Source of the DNA: JBKQHQ01 sp052148715 | Lineage (GTDB): Bacteria; Pseudomonadota; Alphaproteobacteria; Rhizobiales; Xanthobacteraceae | NCBI GenBank assembly: GCA_052148715.1 | Contig: JBKQHQ010000051.1 | Span: forward strand, 1 to 31,646 | Direction: 5' to 3' | DNA: 31,646 nt | Part shown: positions 1 through 9,300 of the stretch, in pieces | How positions within the stretch are numbered: the stretch's first letter is position 1 | Layout: every line of letters starts with the position of its first letter | Notes under the pieces: model-generated | The model's input: the letters and a program-made list of their open reading frames with translations, nothing else | What the model was told of the DNA's origin: nothing | The model's database searches: none | Position numbers and translations under genes: made by a program

Positions 1-73
1 TACCGGCGATCGAATGACCATCCCCATCTCAACCCTCCACCTACGTGAGGCTCGACAAGGCACTGATTCTCAA

Positions 74-106
74 TAAAAATCGAATGCGGCCTTCTGACTC
101 AGGCCG
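74..106 (-). terminator. Probable terminator of serB
   Basis: On the minus strand, downstream of the serB stop, CGGCCT (106-101) can pair with AGGCCG (92-87) around an 8-base loop. A T-rich stretch (minus-strand ATTTTT, 79-74) follows about seven bases later. The stem is short and the T-run is slightly detached, so this is a plausible but weak intrinsic terminator. The direct repeat TGACTCAG flanks the same spot. Confidence 0.4.
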
Positions 107-140
107 TTATGACTCAGTAGGACTAACCCACCCTACGAGG

Positions 141-1052
141 CTACGCCGGCTGTTGCTCGACGAACTCCTCGCGCCCATAGCCTTGGAGGTAGAGGAGTGC
201 CGTGAGGTCGGCGTGGTCGATGCGGGCGTGGGCGGCCGCCGCGACGGCGGGCTTGGCGTGATAGGCTACGCCGAGGCCGGCTGCCTCGATCATGGCGAGG
301 TCGTTTGCCCCATCGCCTGCGGCCAGCGTTTGCTCCGGGGTCAGTCCAAAACGGCGGCGTAGTTCGATGAGCGCTGCGAGCTTCTCGTCGCGTCCGAAGA
401 TCGGCTCGACCACCTCGCCGACAAACGTTCCGTCGGCGGCGAGGACGAGCGAATTGGCGCGCGCCTCGTCGAACCCGATCATCGCGGCGATGCGCTGCGT
501 AAACATGGTGAAGCCACCCGATACGAGGCAGGTATGCGCGCCGTTCGCGCGCATGGTGGCAATCAGGACGCGGCCCCCCGGCGTCAAGTGCAGCCGTCCG
601 GCAATGACTTCGTCAACGACATCGCTGTGCAATCCCTTCAGCAGCGCCACGCGCTCGCGCAAGGCGGGGGCGAAAGCGAGCTCGCCGCGCATGGCGCGTT
701 CTGTGATCGCGGCGACGTGCGTCTTCAGCCCGACAAGGTCGGCGAGCTCGTCGATGCATTCCTCGCCGATCATGGTCGAATCCATGTCGGCGAGAAGCAA
801 TTTCTTGCGCCGGCCAACGGCCTTTTGCACCACGACATCGATCGGCAGGCCGGCGAGCGCCGCGCGGACACGCTCAGCCAAGGTCCGGTCTGCGGGGGCG
901 TCGGCGGCGGTAAAGGGGATGTCGGCCGCGACGCTTGGCGCAAGCCAAAGCGGAGCACCGGCTAGCGGCAAGGCGGCCCGCGCGCGCGCCAGGATCGTAT
1001 CGTCGAGCAGAGGCGCAGCCGGGTTGCAGACCAGGGTCGCCACGTGGGTCAT
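141..1052 (-). CDS. serB: Phosphoserine phosphatase SerB
   Basis: Cytoplasmic HAD-superfamily phosphatase that converts O-phospho-L-serine to L-serine, the last step of the phosphorylated serine pathway. The 303-residue protein shows the HAD motif I DMDST at 89-93 (Asp89 the expected nucleophile, Asp91 the acid/base), followed by the SerB-typical GEECIDELAD. Motif II Ser is in SGGF (178-181), the conserved Lys is near 224, and motif III GDGAND is at 246-251 followed by GLGVAYHAKP. The N-terminal ~80 residues are the variable regulatory-like region of long SerB proteins. The ATG start lies only two bases from the divergent miaA start, so its promoter must sit inside miaA or in the few shared bases. 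The family call is very secure. Confidence 0.97.
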   Translation of the reverse strand: MTHVATLVCNPAAPLLDDTILARARAALPLAGAPLWLAPSVAADIPFTAADAPADRTLAERVRAALAGLPIDVVVQKAVGRRKKLLLADMDSTMIGEECIDELADLVGLKTHVAAITERAMRGELAFAPALRERVALLKGLHSDVVDEVIAGRLHLTPGGRVLIATMRANGAHTCLVSGGFTMFTQRIAAMIGFDEARANSLVLAADGTFVGEVVEPIFGRDEKLAALIELRRRFGLTPEQTLAAGDGANDLAMIEAAGLGVAYHAKPAVAAAAHARIDHADLTALLYLQGYGREEFVEQQPA

Positions 1053-1054
1053 GT

Positions 1055-1993
1055 ATGCAAAATCGCGGTAAGCGCTTGGGGGCGCTGCTTATCGCAGGGC
1101 CGACCGCGAGCGGCAAGTCGGCGCTCGCGCTGGCGCTCGCCGAGAAGTTCGGCGGTACCATCATCAATTCGGATTCCATGCAGGTCTATCGCGACCTGCG
1201 CATCATCACGGCGCGACCGACGCCGGAGGAGCAAACGCGGGTGCCGCATCTCCTCTATGGGGGGGTGGACGCGGGGGAGAATTACTCGGTCGGCCGCTGG
1301 TACGTCGACGTGCGCAACGCCATGGCGCAGGCGCGGACGGCCGGACGCTTGCCGATCCTGGTCGGCGGGACTGGCCTCTACTTCAAGGTGTTGACCCATG
1401 GGCTGGCCGCCATCCCGCCGATTCCGTCCGCGATCCGGGAAGCGGTGCGCGCTCGCCTGGAAGCCGAAGGACCGCTGCTCCTGCACGGCGAGCTGACCCG
1501 CCGGGACCCCGCCGCCGGCGCGCGCATCAAACCGCAGGATCGCCCGCGGATCGCCCGCGCGCTCGAGGTAATCGAGGCGACCGGCCGGACGCTCAGCGAT
1601 TGGCATCAGGTGGGGATGCCCGCCCTCCTGGATTCGGGGCAGGCGACCAAGGTCTTTCTCGTGGTGGCGCGCGAGGAGCTTTATCGGCGGATCGATGCGC
1701 GCTTCACGGCGATGCTGGCGGCGGGCGCCCTTGCCGAGGTGGCGGCGCTCGATGCCCGCGGTCTTGATCCACGGCTTCCCGCCATGAAGGCGCACGGGGT
1801 CCCGTGGCTGCGGCGCCATCTCAAAGGTGAGATCTCGCTCGAGCAGGCGGCGGCCGGGGGGCAGCGCGACACCCGCCAATATGCAAAACGCCAACACACC
1901 TGGTTTCGGCATCAGCTGCCGGACTGGATCTGGCTGACGGTCGAGGAGGCGCCTGTTGCGATCGAGCGGTTAATGCAGACGGGCAGCGCTTGA
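1055..1993 (+). CDS. miaA: tRNA dimethylallyltransferase MiaA
   Basis: Transfers a dimethylallyl group from DMAPP to N6 of A37 in tRNAs that read UNN codons. From ATG 1055 the protein is 312 residues, a normal length. Walker A-like GPTASGKS is at 15-22, the catalytic-Asp motif NSDSMQVY at 38-45 (Asp40), and a GGTGLY motif follows. The open frame extends upstream to 935, but those residues are antisense to serB and the protein family starts just before the P-loop, so 1055 is preferred. No good Shine-Dalgarno is visible and the start is two bases from the serB start, so it may be leaderless or initiated from inside serB. The stop codon overlaps the -35 hexamer of the ilv promoter. Confidence 0.96.
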   Translation: MQNRGKRLGALLIAGPTASGKSALALALAEKFGGTIINSDSMQVYRDLRIITARPTPEEQTRVPHLLYGGVDAGENYSVGRWYVDVRNAMAQARTAGRLPILVGGTGLYFKVLTHGLAAIPPIPSAIREAVRARLEAEGPLLLHGELTRRDPAAGARIKPQDRPRIARALEVIEATGRTLSDWHQVGMPALLDSGQATKVFLVVAREELYRRIDARFTAMLAAGALAEVAALDARGLDPRLPAMKAHGVPWLRRHLKGEISLEQAAAGGQRDTRQYAKRQHTWFRHQLPDWIWLTVEEAPVAIERLMQTGSA

Positions 1994-2018
1994 CCTGGCG
2001 CGTCGCAGCGCGTATGTA
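1990..2018 (+). promoter_or_regulatory. Sigma70-type promoter of the ilv leader
   Basis: TTGACC (1990-1995), a 17-base spacer, and TATGTA (2013-2018) match the housekeeping consensus with ideal spacing. The predicted transcription start is near 2025. This leaves a short lead to the leader-peptide ribosome site at 2037-2040. The -35 box overlaps the miaA stop codon. Confidence 0.7.
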
Positions 2019-2046
2019 GATTTTGAGCTTTTTTCTGGAGCCGCCC

Positions 2047-2112
2047 GTGTCGCGCGATTTTATTTCAAACCTTATCGTAGTAGGAAGGACGCCACCTCGC
2101 CGACGGCGGTAA
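2047..2112 (+). CDS. ilv operon leader peptide (attenuator peptide)
   Basis: A 21-codon ORF starting with GTG at 2047, preceded by GGAG (2037-2040) at six bases. It reads MSRDFISNLIVVGRTPPRR plus two further arginines, then TAA. The codons CTT-ATC-GTA-GTA (Leu-Ile-Val-Val, 2071-2082) are the three products of the downstream pathway in a row, and another Ile (ATT) lies four codons earlier. Position, ribosome site, length and codon content are those of a classical attenuation leader peptide. A ribosome stalled at these codons would cover the 5' arm of the following hairpin. No homology search was possible, so the call rests on architecture. Confidence 0.78.
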   Translation: MSRDFISNLIVVGRTPPRRRR

Positions 2113-2163
2113 GCGCCGTTGTCTGGTGGTGTCCGAACATGGCCCTCTGGGGCCTTTTTTATT
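2087..2163 (+). terminator. ilv attenuator: pause hairpin and intrinsic terminator
   Basis: Two successive hairpins. The first pairs GGACGCCACC (2087-2096) with GGTGGTGTCC (2125-2134, one G-U), with an inner stem ACGGCG (2103-2108) / CGCCGT (2114-2119). The second is a terminator: GGCCC (2141-2145), loop TCTG, GGGCC (2150-2154), then six T (2155-2160). A possible competing antiterminator pairs 2115-2122 with 2137-2143 (seven pairs, one bulge), which would use up the first bases of the terminator stem. The terminator could alternatively serve miaA, but it lies between the leader peptide and ilvB. The antiterminator is inference. Confidence 0.7.
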
Positions 2164-2203
2164 GCCCGTTGCCCTAGCACAGAAAGCCAAACGGAGCCCT
2201 GCA

Positions 2204-3964
<1,761 letters not shown>

Positions 3965-3967
3965 CTC

Positions 3968-4552
3968 ATGTCCATTTCCGTGCAACGCGATCGAGCAAAA
4001 CCCATGTCTATCCCCGCCAGCACGACGCACTACCCCGCCGCGCCTGCGTCGCAGGCGATCGAGCAGCATACGCTTTCGGTCATCGTCGATAACGAGCCGG
4101 GGGTTCTGGCGCGCGTGATCGGCTTGTTTGCCGGCCGTGGCTACAACATCGACTCGCTCACCGTGTCGGAGACCGAGCACGAGAAGCATCTCTCGCGTAT
4201 CACCATCGCCACGCGCGGCACCCCGATGGTGATCGAGCAGATCAAGCATCAGCTCGAGCGGCTTGTCCCGGTGCACCGGGTGGTGGACGTGACGCTCGCC
4301 GGCCCCTCGATCGAGCGCGAACTCGCCATGGTGAAGGTGCGCGGCAAGGGCGAGAGCCGGGTCGAGGCGCTGCGGCTGGCGGATGCCTTCCGCGCCCGCG
4401 TGATCGACGCCTCGGTCGAAAGCTTCGTGTTCGAGATCACCGGCGCCTCCGACAAGATCGAGAGCTTCATCGCGCTGATGCTGCCGCTCGGCCTGGTCGA
4501 GGTCTCGCGCACCGGGGTGGCCGCTATCGCCCGCGGGCCCGAGGGGATGTAG
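3968..4552 (+). CDS. ilvN: Acetolactate synthase small (regulatory) subunit
   Basis: Regulatory partner of IlvB (also called IlvH). It carries the ACT domain that binds valine for feedback inhibition and raises catalytic activity. The N-terminal ACT domain is clear from HTLSVIVDNEPGVLARVIGL through GRGYNIDSLTVS, followed by the conserved IKHQLERLVPVHRVVD linker and the C-terminal domain with MVKVRGKG. Length is 194 residues from ATG 3968. A second ATG at 4004 would give 182 residues, nearer the family mean, so the first 12 residues are uncertain. It starts three bases after the ilvB stop, so the two are co-transcribed and probably translationally coupled. Confidence 0.95.
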   Translation: MSISVQRDRAKPMSIPASTTHYPAAPASQAIEQHTLSVIVDNEPGVLARVIGLFAGRGYNIDSLTVSETEHEKHLSRITIATRGTPMVIEQIKHQLERLVPVHRVVDVTLAGPSIERELAMVKVRGKGESRVEALRLADAFRARVIDASVESFVFEITGASDKIESFIALMLPLGLVEVSRTGVAAIARGPEGM

Positions 4553-4572
4553 CCTCGGCTGAATATCCGGGC

Positions 4573-4601
4573 TTGTCGCGCCTTTTAATGCACCCTAGAA
4601 G
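4573..4601 (+). promoter_or_regulatory. Possible ilvC promoter
   Basis: TTGTCG (4573-4578), 17-base spacer, TAGAAG (4596-4601), in the 112-base gap between ilvN and ilvC. The -35 is good and the -10 is moderate. It could give ilvC transcription in addition to read-through from ilvBN. Confidence 0.35.
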
Positions 4602-4664
4602 CAGCGCGATCAATACAATGGGGCAGGGGCCGGCTTGCCGGATCCGAGCGAGGAAAACAGAACG

Positions 4665-5684
4665 ATGCGCGTTTACTACGACCGCGACGCCGACCTGAAC
4701 CTGATCAAGGGCAAGAAGGTCGCCATCATCGGCTACGGCAGCCAGGGCCACGCCCACGCGCTCAACCTGCGCGATTCCGGCGTCAAGGAGGTGGCGGTCG
4801 CGCTGCGCAAGGGCTCGGGCTCGGCAAAGAAGGCGGAGGCCGAAAAGCTCCCGGTCAAGGACGTGACCGACGCCGCCAAGTGGGCCGACGTGATGATGAT
4901 GCTGACGCCGGACGAGCTGCAGGCCGATATCTATCGCGATCACCTGCACGCGCATATGAAAGAGGGCACGGCGCTGATGTTCGCGCACGGGCTCAACGTC
5001 CATTTCAACCTGATCGAGCCGCGCGCCGATCTCGACGTGCTGATGATCGCGCCCAAGGGTCCCGGCCACACGGTGCGCTCGGAGTATCAGCGCGGCGCCG
5101 GCGTGCCGTGCCTCCTCGCGATCCACAAGGATGTATCCGGCAATGCGCACGATCTCGGGCTCTCCTATGGCTCGGCGATCGGCGGCGGGCGGGCCGGCAT
5201 CATCGAGACCTCGTTCCGCGAGGAATGCGAGACCGATCTGTTCGGCGAGCAGAGCGTGCTGTGCGGCGGTCTGGTGGAGCTGATGAAGGCCGGCTACGAG
5301 ACCCTGGTCGAGGCCGGCTATGCGCCCGAAATGGCCTATTTCGAATGCGTGCACGAGGTGAAGCTCATCGTCGACCTCATCTACGAGGGCGGCATCGCCA
5401 ACATGAACTACTCGGTATCCAACACCGCCGAATACGGCGAATACGTCTCGGGCCCGCGCGTGGTCACGCCCGAGACGCGCGCCGAGATGAAGCGCATTCT
5501 CGACGACATCCAGACCGGCAAGTTCGTCAAGGACTGGATGCTCGAGAACCGGGTGAACCAGACCTCGTTCAAGGCGATGCGCGCCAAGATGGCCGCGCAC
5601 CCGATCGAGCAGATCGGCGAGAAGCTGCGCGGCATGATGCCCTGGATCAAGCAGCGCGCCCTGGTCGACCGCAGCCGGAATTGA
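4665..5684 (+). CDS. ilvC: Ketol-acid reductoisomerase (class I, short form)
   Basis: NADPH- and Mg-dependent isomeroreductase that converts acetolactate or acetohydroxybutyrate to the dihydroxy acids, the step after IlvBN. From ATG 4665 it is 339 residues, the standard class I length. The Rossmann loop GYGSQGHAHALNLRDSG lies near residues 25-41, followed by MIAPKGPGHTVRSEYQRG and the C-terminal knotted helical domain with metal-ligand motifs (EECETDLFGEQ, ECVHEVKLIVDLIYEGG). ATG 4665 matches the family N-terminus MRVYYDRDADL and has AGGA at ten bases; an in-frame ATG at 4635 would add ten unlikely residues. A REP-like palindrome lies downstream. Confidence 0.97.
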   Translation: MRVYYDRDADLNLIKGKKVAIIGYGSQGHAHALNLRDSGVKEVAVALRKGSGSAKKAEAEKLPVKDVTDAAKWADVMMMLTPDELQADIYRDHLHAHMKEGTALMFAHGLNVHFNLIEPRADLDVLMIAPKGPGHTVRSEYQRGAGVPCLLAIHKDVSGNAHDLGLSYGSAIGGGRAGIIETSFREECETDLFGEQSVLCGGLVELMKAGYETLVEAGYAPEMAYFECVHEVKLIVDLIYEGGIANMNYSVSNTAEYGEYVSGPRVVTPETRAEMKRILDDIQTGKFVKDWMLENRVNQTSFKAMRAKMAAHPIEQIGEKLRGMMPWIKQRALVDRSRN

Positions 5685-5720
5685 GGTAAGGCACCGGCGC
5701 GCGCTTTTCTGGAAACCTGC

Positions 5721-5816
5721 CCGCTCATCCCCGCGCAAACGGGGACCCAGCTTTTAACGTTGTAACAAATAAGCGCTTAACCTGAACTGGGTCCCCGCTT
5801 GCGCGGGGACGAGCGG
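5721..5816. repeat. Large REP-like intergenic palindrome 1
   Basis: Two 30-base arms (5721-5750 and 5787-5816) are inverted copies with 28 of 30 positions matching, separated by a 36-base AT-richer spacer. Each arm contains its own smaller palindrome (CCCCGCGCAAACGGGG in the left arm). It sits between the convergent 3' ends of ilvC and the transporter gene, where a bidirectional terminator or mRNA-stabilising element is expected. The architecture resembles the second palindrome at 11829-11969. Confidence 0.85.
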
Positions 5817-5838
5817 CGGCATGTCGCTTTTGCGGCGA

Positions 5839-7416
5839 TCACTTCCCCGCGCTTCTGCGTTTCTCGATCTCCTGCCACAGCCAGCGCGCCACGGCGTCGG
5901 GCGAAGCGTCCGCCGTGCCGGCGGTCGCGCGCAGGTTTGCTTGGCGCATCAGGTCCACGTCGATCGCCCCGATGAGCGGCCGCAAGGCATCGACGAGGGC
6001 GCGGTCGTCGGCGCTTTTCGGTGCGAGCAGCAGGATTGCGTCGTAGGGCGGGATGGCGTGCTTGGGGTCGTCGAGCACGAGGAGGTCGTACTGGGCGATA
6101 CGGCCGTCGCTGGTATAGGCCGCGATCACGTCCACCTCGCCGGAGGCGACGGCCGGATACATGAATTCCGGCTGCATCTGCCGCTGCTGGCGGAAGGCGA
6201 GGCCGTAGGCCTTGCGGATCGCCGCCCATTCGGGCCGTGCGAAAAACTCGTAGTCGCCGGCGATGGAGAATTCTCCCGCTTGGCGCGCGAGATCGGCGAC
6301 GGTGCGGATGTTTGCCGCCTGCGCGCGCTTGCGCGGCATGGCCAACGCATAGGCGTTCTCGAAGCCGAGGTCGCCCAGCAGCGTGATGTGACGTTGCGCG
6401 CTGAGCCAATCGCCGACGCCGTCGAGCACCTCTTGGCGCGGCCGCACGACGTCGCGATGCAGCTCATTTGCCCAGATGGTGCCGGAGTATTCGACATACA
6501 CGTCGATCCCCCCGTCGGCCAGCGTCTGCAGGATGATGCTCGAGCCGAGCCCCTCGCGGCGGCCCGCCGACAGACCTGCAGCGCGCAGGCGCTGCTCGAT
6601 CAACGCGGCGAGGATGTATTGCTCGCTGAATGTTTTGGCGCCGACCACGTAACGCACGTGCGGACGCGCTAGAGCCGGCACCAGGGCCGCCGCGATCAGC
6701 AGCGCGAGGCCCGCGCCGCCGAACGCGATGCGCAACCGCGCGCCTGCGCGCATGCCGTTCTCCATCAGGGCCAGCAATTGATCGACCGCGAGCGCGAGCA
6801 GCGCCGCCGCGGCGCAGCCGAATAGCACGAAGATCCAATTCTGTGTCTGCAGCCCGGTGAAAATGTAGTTGCCGAGGCTCGTCTGGCCGATCGGCGTCGA
6901 GAGCGTCGCGGTGCCGATCACCCACACCGCCGCCGTGCGAATGCCGGCCATGATGACCGGGAGCGCGAGCGGCAGCTCGACCCGCAGCAGCGACTGGCGC
7001 GGCGTCATGCCGACGCCGAGCGCGGCTTCGCCGACGGCCGGATCGATGCCCAGGAGGCCGGTCACGGTATTCCGCAGCACCGGCAGCACGCTGTAAAGCG
7101 CGAGCGCCAATACCGCAGGCAGGAAGCCGAGGGCGGAAAAGCCGATGCCTAGGAAGCGCTCGGAAAGCGCCGCGACGCCCAACAGCAGCGGATAGAACAG
7201 CGCCAGCAGCGCCAGGCCGGGAATGGTCTGCGCAACGCTGGCGAGGCCGAGCAGGGCGACGCGCCAGGCCGGACTGCGCACCGCGATCAGGGCGAGAGGA
7301 ATGCTCGCCGCGACGCCGAGCGCCAGCGCCGTCACGCTGACCAGAATGTGGTTGCCGAGATAATCCGGCAGCTGCGCCAGGGCCTCGGCGATGCGCGGAT
7401 CGAGGATCGCGCTCAT
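5839..7416 (-). CDS. Osmoprotectant-type ABC transporter, fused permease and substrate-binding protein
   Basis: Inner-membrane component of an OpuC/Osm/ProWX-family importer for glycine betaine, choline or similar compounds. Residues ~1-215 are a binding-protein-dependent permease with several hydrophobic helices and the EAA-type loop (GEAALGVGMTPRQSLLRVELPLALP). After a transmembrane segment near 225-245, residues ~250-525 form an OpuAC/QAT-type binding domain: VVGAKTFSEQYILAALIEQR, VEYSGTIW, and AYTSDGRIAQYDLLVLDDP. The fusion tethers the binding domain to the membrane. Its ATG overlaps the TGA of the upstream ATPase gene (ATGA, 7413-7416), indicating coupled translation. Substrate cannot be fixed from sequence alone. 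Confidence 0.93.
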   Translation of the reverse strand: MSAILDPRIAEALAQLPDYLGNHILVSVTALALGVAASIPLALIAVRSPAWRVALLGLASVAQTIPGLALLALFYPLLLGVAALSERFLGIGFSALGFLPAVLALALYSVLPVLRNTVTGLLGIDPAVGEAALGVGMTPRQSLLRVELPLALPVIMAGIRTAAVWVIGTATLSTPIGQTSLGNYIFTGLQTQNWIFVLFGCAAAALLALAVDQLLALMENGMRAGARLRIAFGGAGLALLIAAALVPALARPHVRYVVGAKTFSEQYILAALIEQRLRAAGLSAGRREGLGSSIILQTLADGGIDVYVEYSGTIWANELHRDVVRPRQEVLDGVGDWLSAQRHITLLGDLGFENAYALAMPRKRAQAANIRTVADLARQAGEFSIAGDYEFFARPEWAAIRKAYGLAFRQQRQMQPEFMYPAVASGEVDVIAAYTSDGRIAQYDLLVLDDPKHAIPPYDAILLLAPKSADDRALVDALRPLIGAIDVDLMRQANLRATAGTADASPDAVARWLWQEIEKRRSAGK

Positions 7417-8201
7417 GGCGGGGCCGGGTGATCGAGCATCGCCTGCAAGCGCTCGGCTTTGCGGCGCGGCGTCTGCATCAGATCCTGAACATAGGGCTCC
7501 TGGGCGCCGGTCATCAGCGCCTTCGGGGTTCCGTCGGCGATCAAACGGCCCTCCCGCAACACGGTAATCCGATCCGCCAGCAACACCGCCTCGAGCGTGT
7601 CATGGGTGATCATCAGGGTGGTCAGGCCGAGCTTGTCGTGCAGTTGCCGGTAGTCATCGCCGAGCGCATCGCGGGTCAACGGGTCGAGCGCGCCGAACGG
7701 CTCGTCCATCAGTACGATGCGCGGCTCGGCGGCGATCGCCCGCGCGACCCCGACCCGCTGCCGCTCGCCGCCCGAGAGTTGGTGCGGAGCGCGGTTGCGA
7801 TACCTGACGGGATCGAGGCGCACCAGCGCCAAGAGTTCCTCGACGCGCGCCGCGATGCGCGGCTTGTCCCAGCCGAGCAAAGCCGGCGTGACGGCGATGT
7901 TCTCGAACACGGTCATGTGGGGAAACAGTCCGACGCCCTGAAACACATAGCCGATGCGGCGCCGCAGCGCGATCGGATCCGTTGTCAGCACGTCCTCGCC
8001 GCCGACGCGCACGCGACCGGCACTCGGCTCGGTCAGTCGATTGATGATCCGCAGCAGCGTCGTCTTGCCGGAGCCTGATGGCCCGACAATGGCGATGAAC
8101 TCGCGCTCAGCGATCGCTAGCGACACGTGATCGAGCGCATTGCGCCCGTTGTAAGCCTTGGTGACGCCGTCGAGCGCAATCGTAACCGTCCCTTCGCCCA
8201 T
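7413..8201 (-). CDS. Osmoprotectant-type ABC transporter ATPase
   Basis: Cytoplasmic ATPase partner (OpuCA/ProV-like) of the downstream permease/binding protein. From ATG 8201 the protein has 262 residues with Walker A GPSGSGKTT (40-48), Q-loop YVFQGVGLFPHMT, signature LSGGERQR (142-149), Walker B IVLMDEP (162-168) and the H-loop in TLMITHDTLEA. No CBS domain follows, so ionic-strength sensing of the OpuA kind is not expected. The frame opens at 8276, but those residues do not look like ABC sequence. Neither 8201 nor the internal ATG at 8228 has a strong ribosome site. It is transcribed away from the second ABC transporter. Confidence 0.92.
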   Translation of the reverse strand: MGEGTVTIALDGVTKAYNGRNALDHVSLAIAEREFIAIVGPSGSGKTTLLRIINRLTEPSAGRVRVGGEDVLTTDPIALRRRIGYVFQGVGLFPHMTVFENIAVTPALLGWDKPRIAARVEELLALVRLDPVRYRNRAPHQLSGGERQRVGVARAIAAEPRIVLMDEPFGALDPLTRDALGDDYRQLHDKLGLTTLMITHDTLEAVLLADRITVLREGRLIADGTPKALMTGAQEPYVQDLMQTPRRKAERLQAMLDHPAPP

Positions 8202-8375
8202 GGTTGCGACTAACACGCTGCACGCCATCCGGCCAGAGGGAACGAAAGCAGCGCGGATGGCGCAGGCCTGCCGCAACGCGGCGGCCTTGCAAGTACAGGC
8301 CGGACCGCTAGGCTGCGCCGGCCGATGCCGAGTGTTCTGTTACCAACGCTTGCTTCCCAATAGGGTGGGGACGAA

Positions 8376-9227
8376 ATGACCGAGGCCGGTACGGCTGCGA
8401 CGCCGCAGGCGGCGGCGACGCTTGGCGCGGTTCCTGCCGTCACGCTTGATCAGGTGTCGGTGGCGTTCCGACTGGCGGACGGCAGCGCCTATACGGCGGT
8501 CGAGCGCGCCTCGCTCGCGGTGGCCGACGGCGAGTTCGTGTCGATCGTCGGTCCGACCGGCTGCGGGAAGTCGACGCTCCTGAATGTCGCGGCCGGGCTC
8601 GTCTCGCCCTCCACCGGCTGCGTCGGCATTTTTGCCACGCCGCTCGCCGGTCTCAATCGCCAGGCCGGCTATCTGTTTCAGGCGGACGCGCTGTTTCCGT
8701 GGAAAACGGCGCTGGAGAACGTGGCGATCGGGCTTGAGACCGGAGGGCTCGCGACGGCGCCCGCACGCGAGCACGCACAGGCCTGGCTCACGCGGGTGGG
8801 TCTTGCGGGGTTCGGCGCGCGCTATCCGCACATGCTCTCGGGCGGACAGCGCAAGCGCGTCGGCTTGGCGCAAGTGCTGATCCGCGATCCGAAAATCTTG
8901 CTGATGGACGAGCCGTTCGGGCCGCTCGATGCGCAGACCCGGCAGATCATGGGCAATCTCCTGCTCGATCTGTGGAATGCCGACCGCAAGGCCGTGCTGT
9001 TCGTCACCCATGACCTCGAGGAAGCGATCGCGTTGTCCGATCGCGTCGTCATCATGTAGGCCGGGCCGGCCGCCCGCATCATCGGCGACTGGACCGTCAA
9101 GCTCGCCCGGCCGCGCGATATCGCCGAGGTGAAGCTCGAACAGGCCTTTCAAGACCTGCATCGCGAGATCTGGCACACCCTCAAGGCCGAGGTGCTCAAG
9201 GGCTATGCGCAGACCGGGGGCGCCTGA
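8376..9227 (+). pseudogene. SsuB/TauB/NrtD-type ABC ATPase gene with an in-frame TAG
   Basis: ATPase of a nitrate/taurine/sulfonate-family importer. From ATG 8376 (GGGTGGGGA upstream) the frame reads 227 residues to TAG at 9057-9059. All catalytic motifs are before it: Walker A GPTGCGKST (59-67), signature LSGGQRKR (154-161), Walker B ILLMDEP (174-180) and H-loop His212. After the TAG the same frame continues without shift for 55 codons to TGA at 9225-9227, reading AGPAARIIGDWTVKLARPRD and then a family-typical tail (LHREIW, LKAEVLKGYA). The family usually has a residue such as Ser between VVIM and AGPAARI, so one base change (for example TCG to TAG) explains the stop. The truncated product may still work, may be read through, or the base may be an assembly error. 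Confidence 0.85.
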
Positions 9228-9300
9228 TACAAGGCGCTTGCCGCCTCTATGCCGGCGGCAGGCGCCGGACCTGGAAACGGCGCGCACGAAACATGGGGGA

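Noticed and set aside
935..1054. Upstream extension of miaA
   Set aside because: The additional 40 residues are antisense to the serB N-terminus and are not part of the MiaA family.
9057..9059. Recoding of TAG as pyrrolysine or another amino acid
   Set aside because: No pyrrolysine genes or stop-codon context are visible, and a simple mutation or base error explains the stop.
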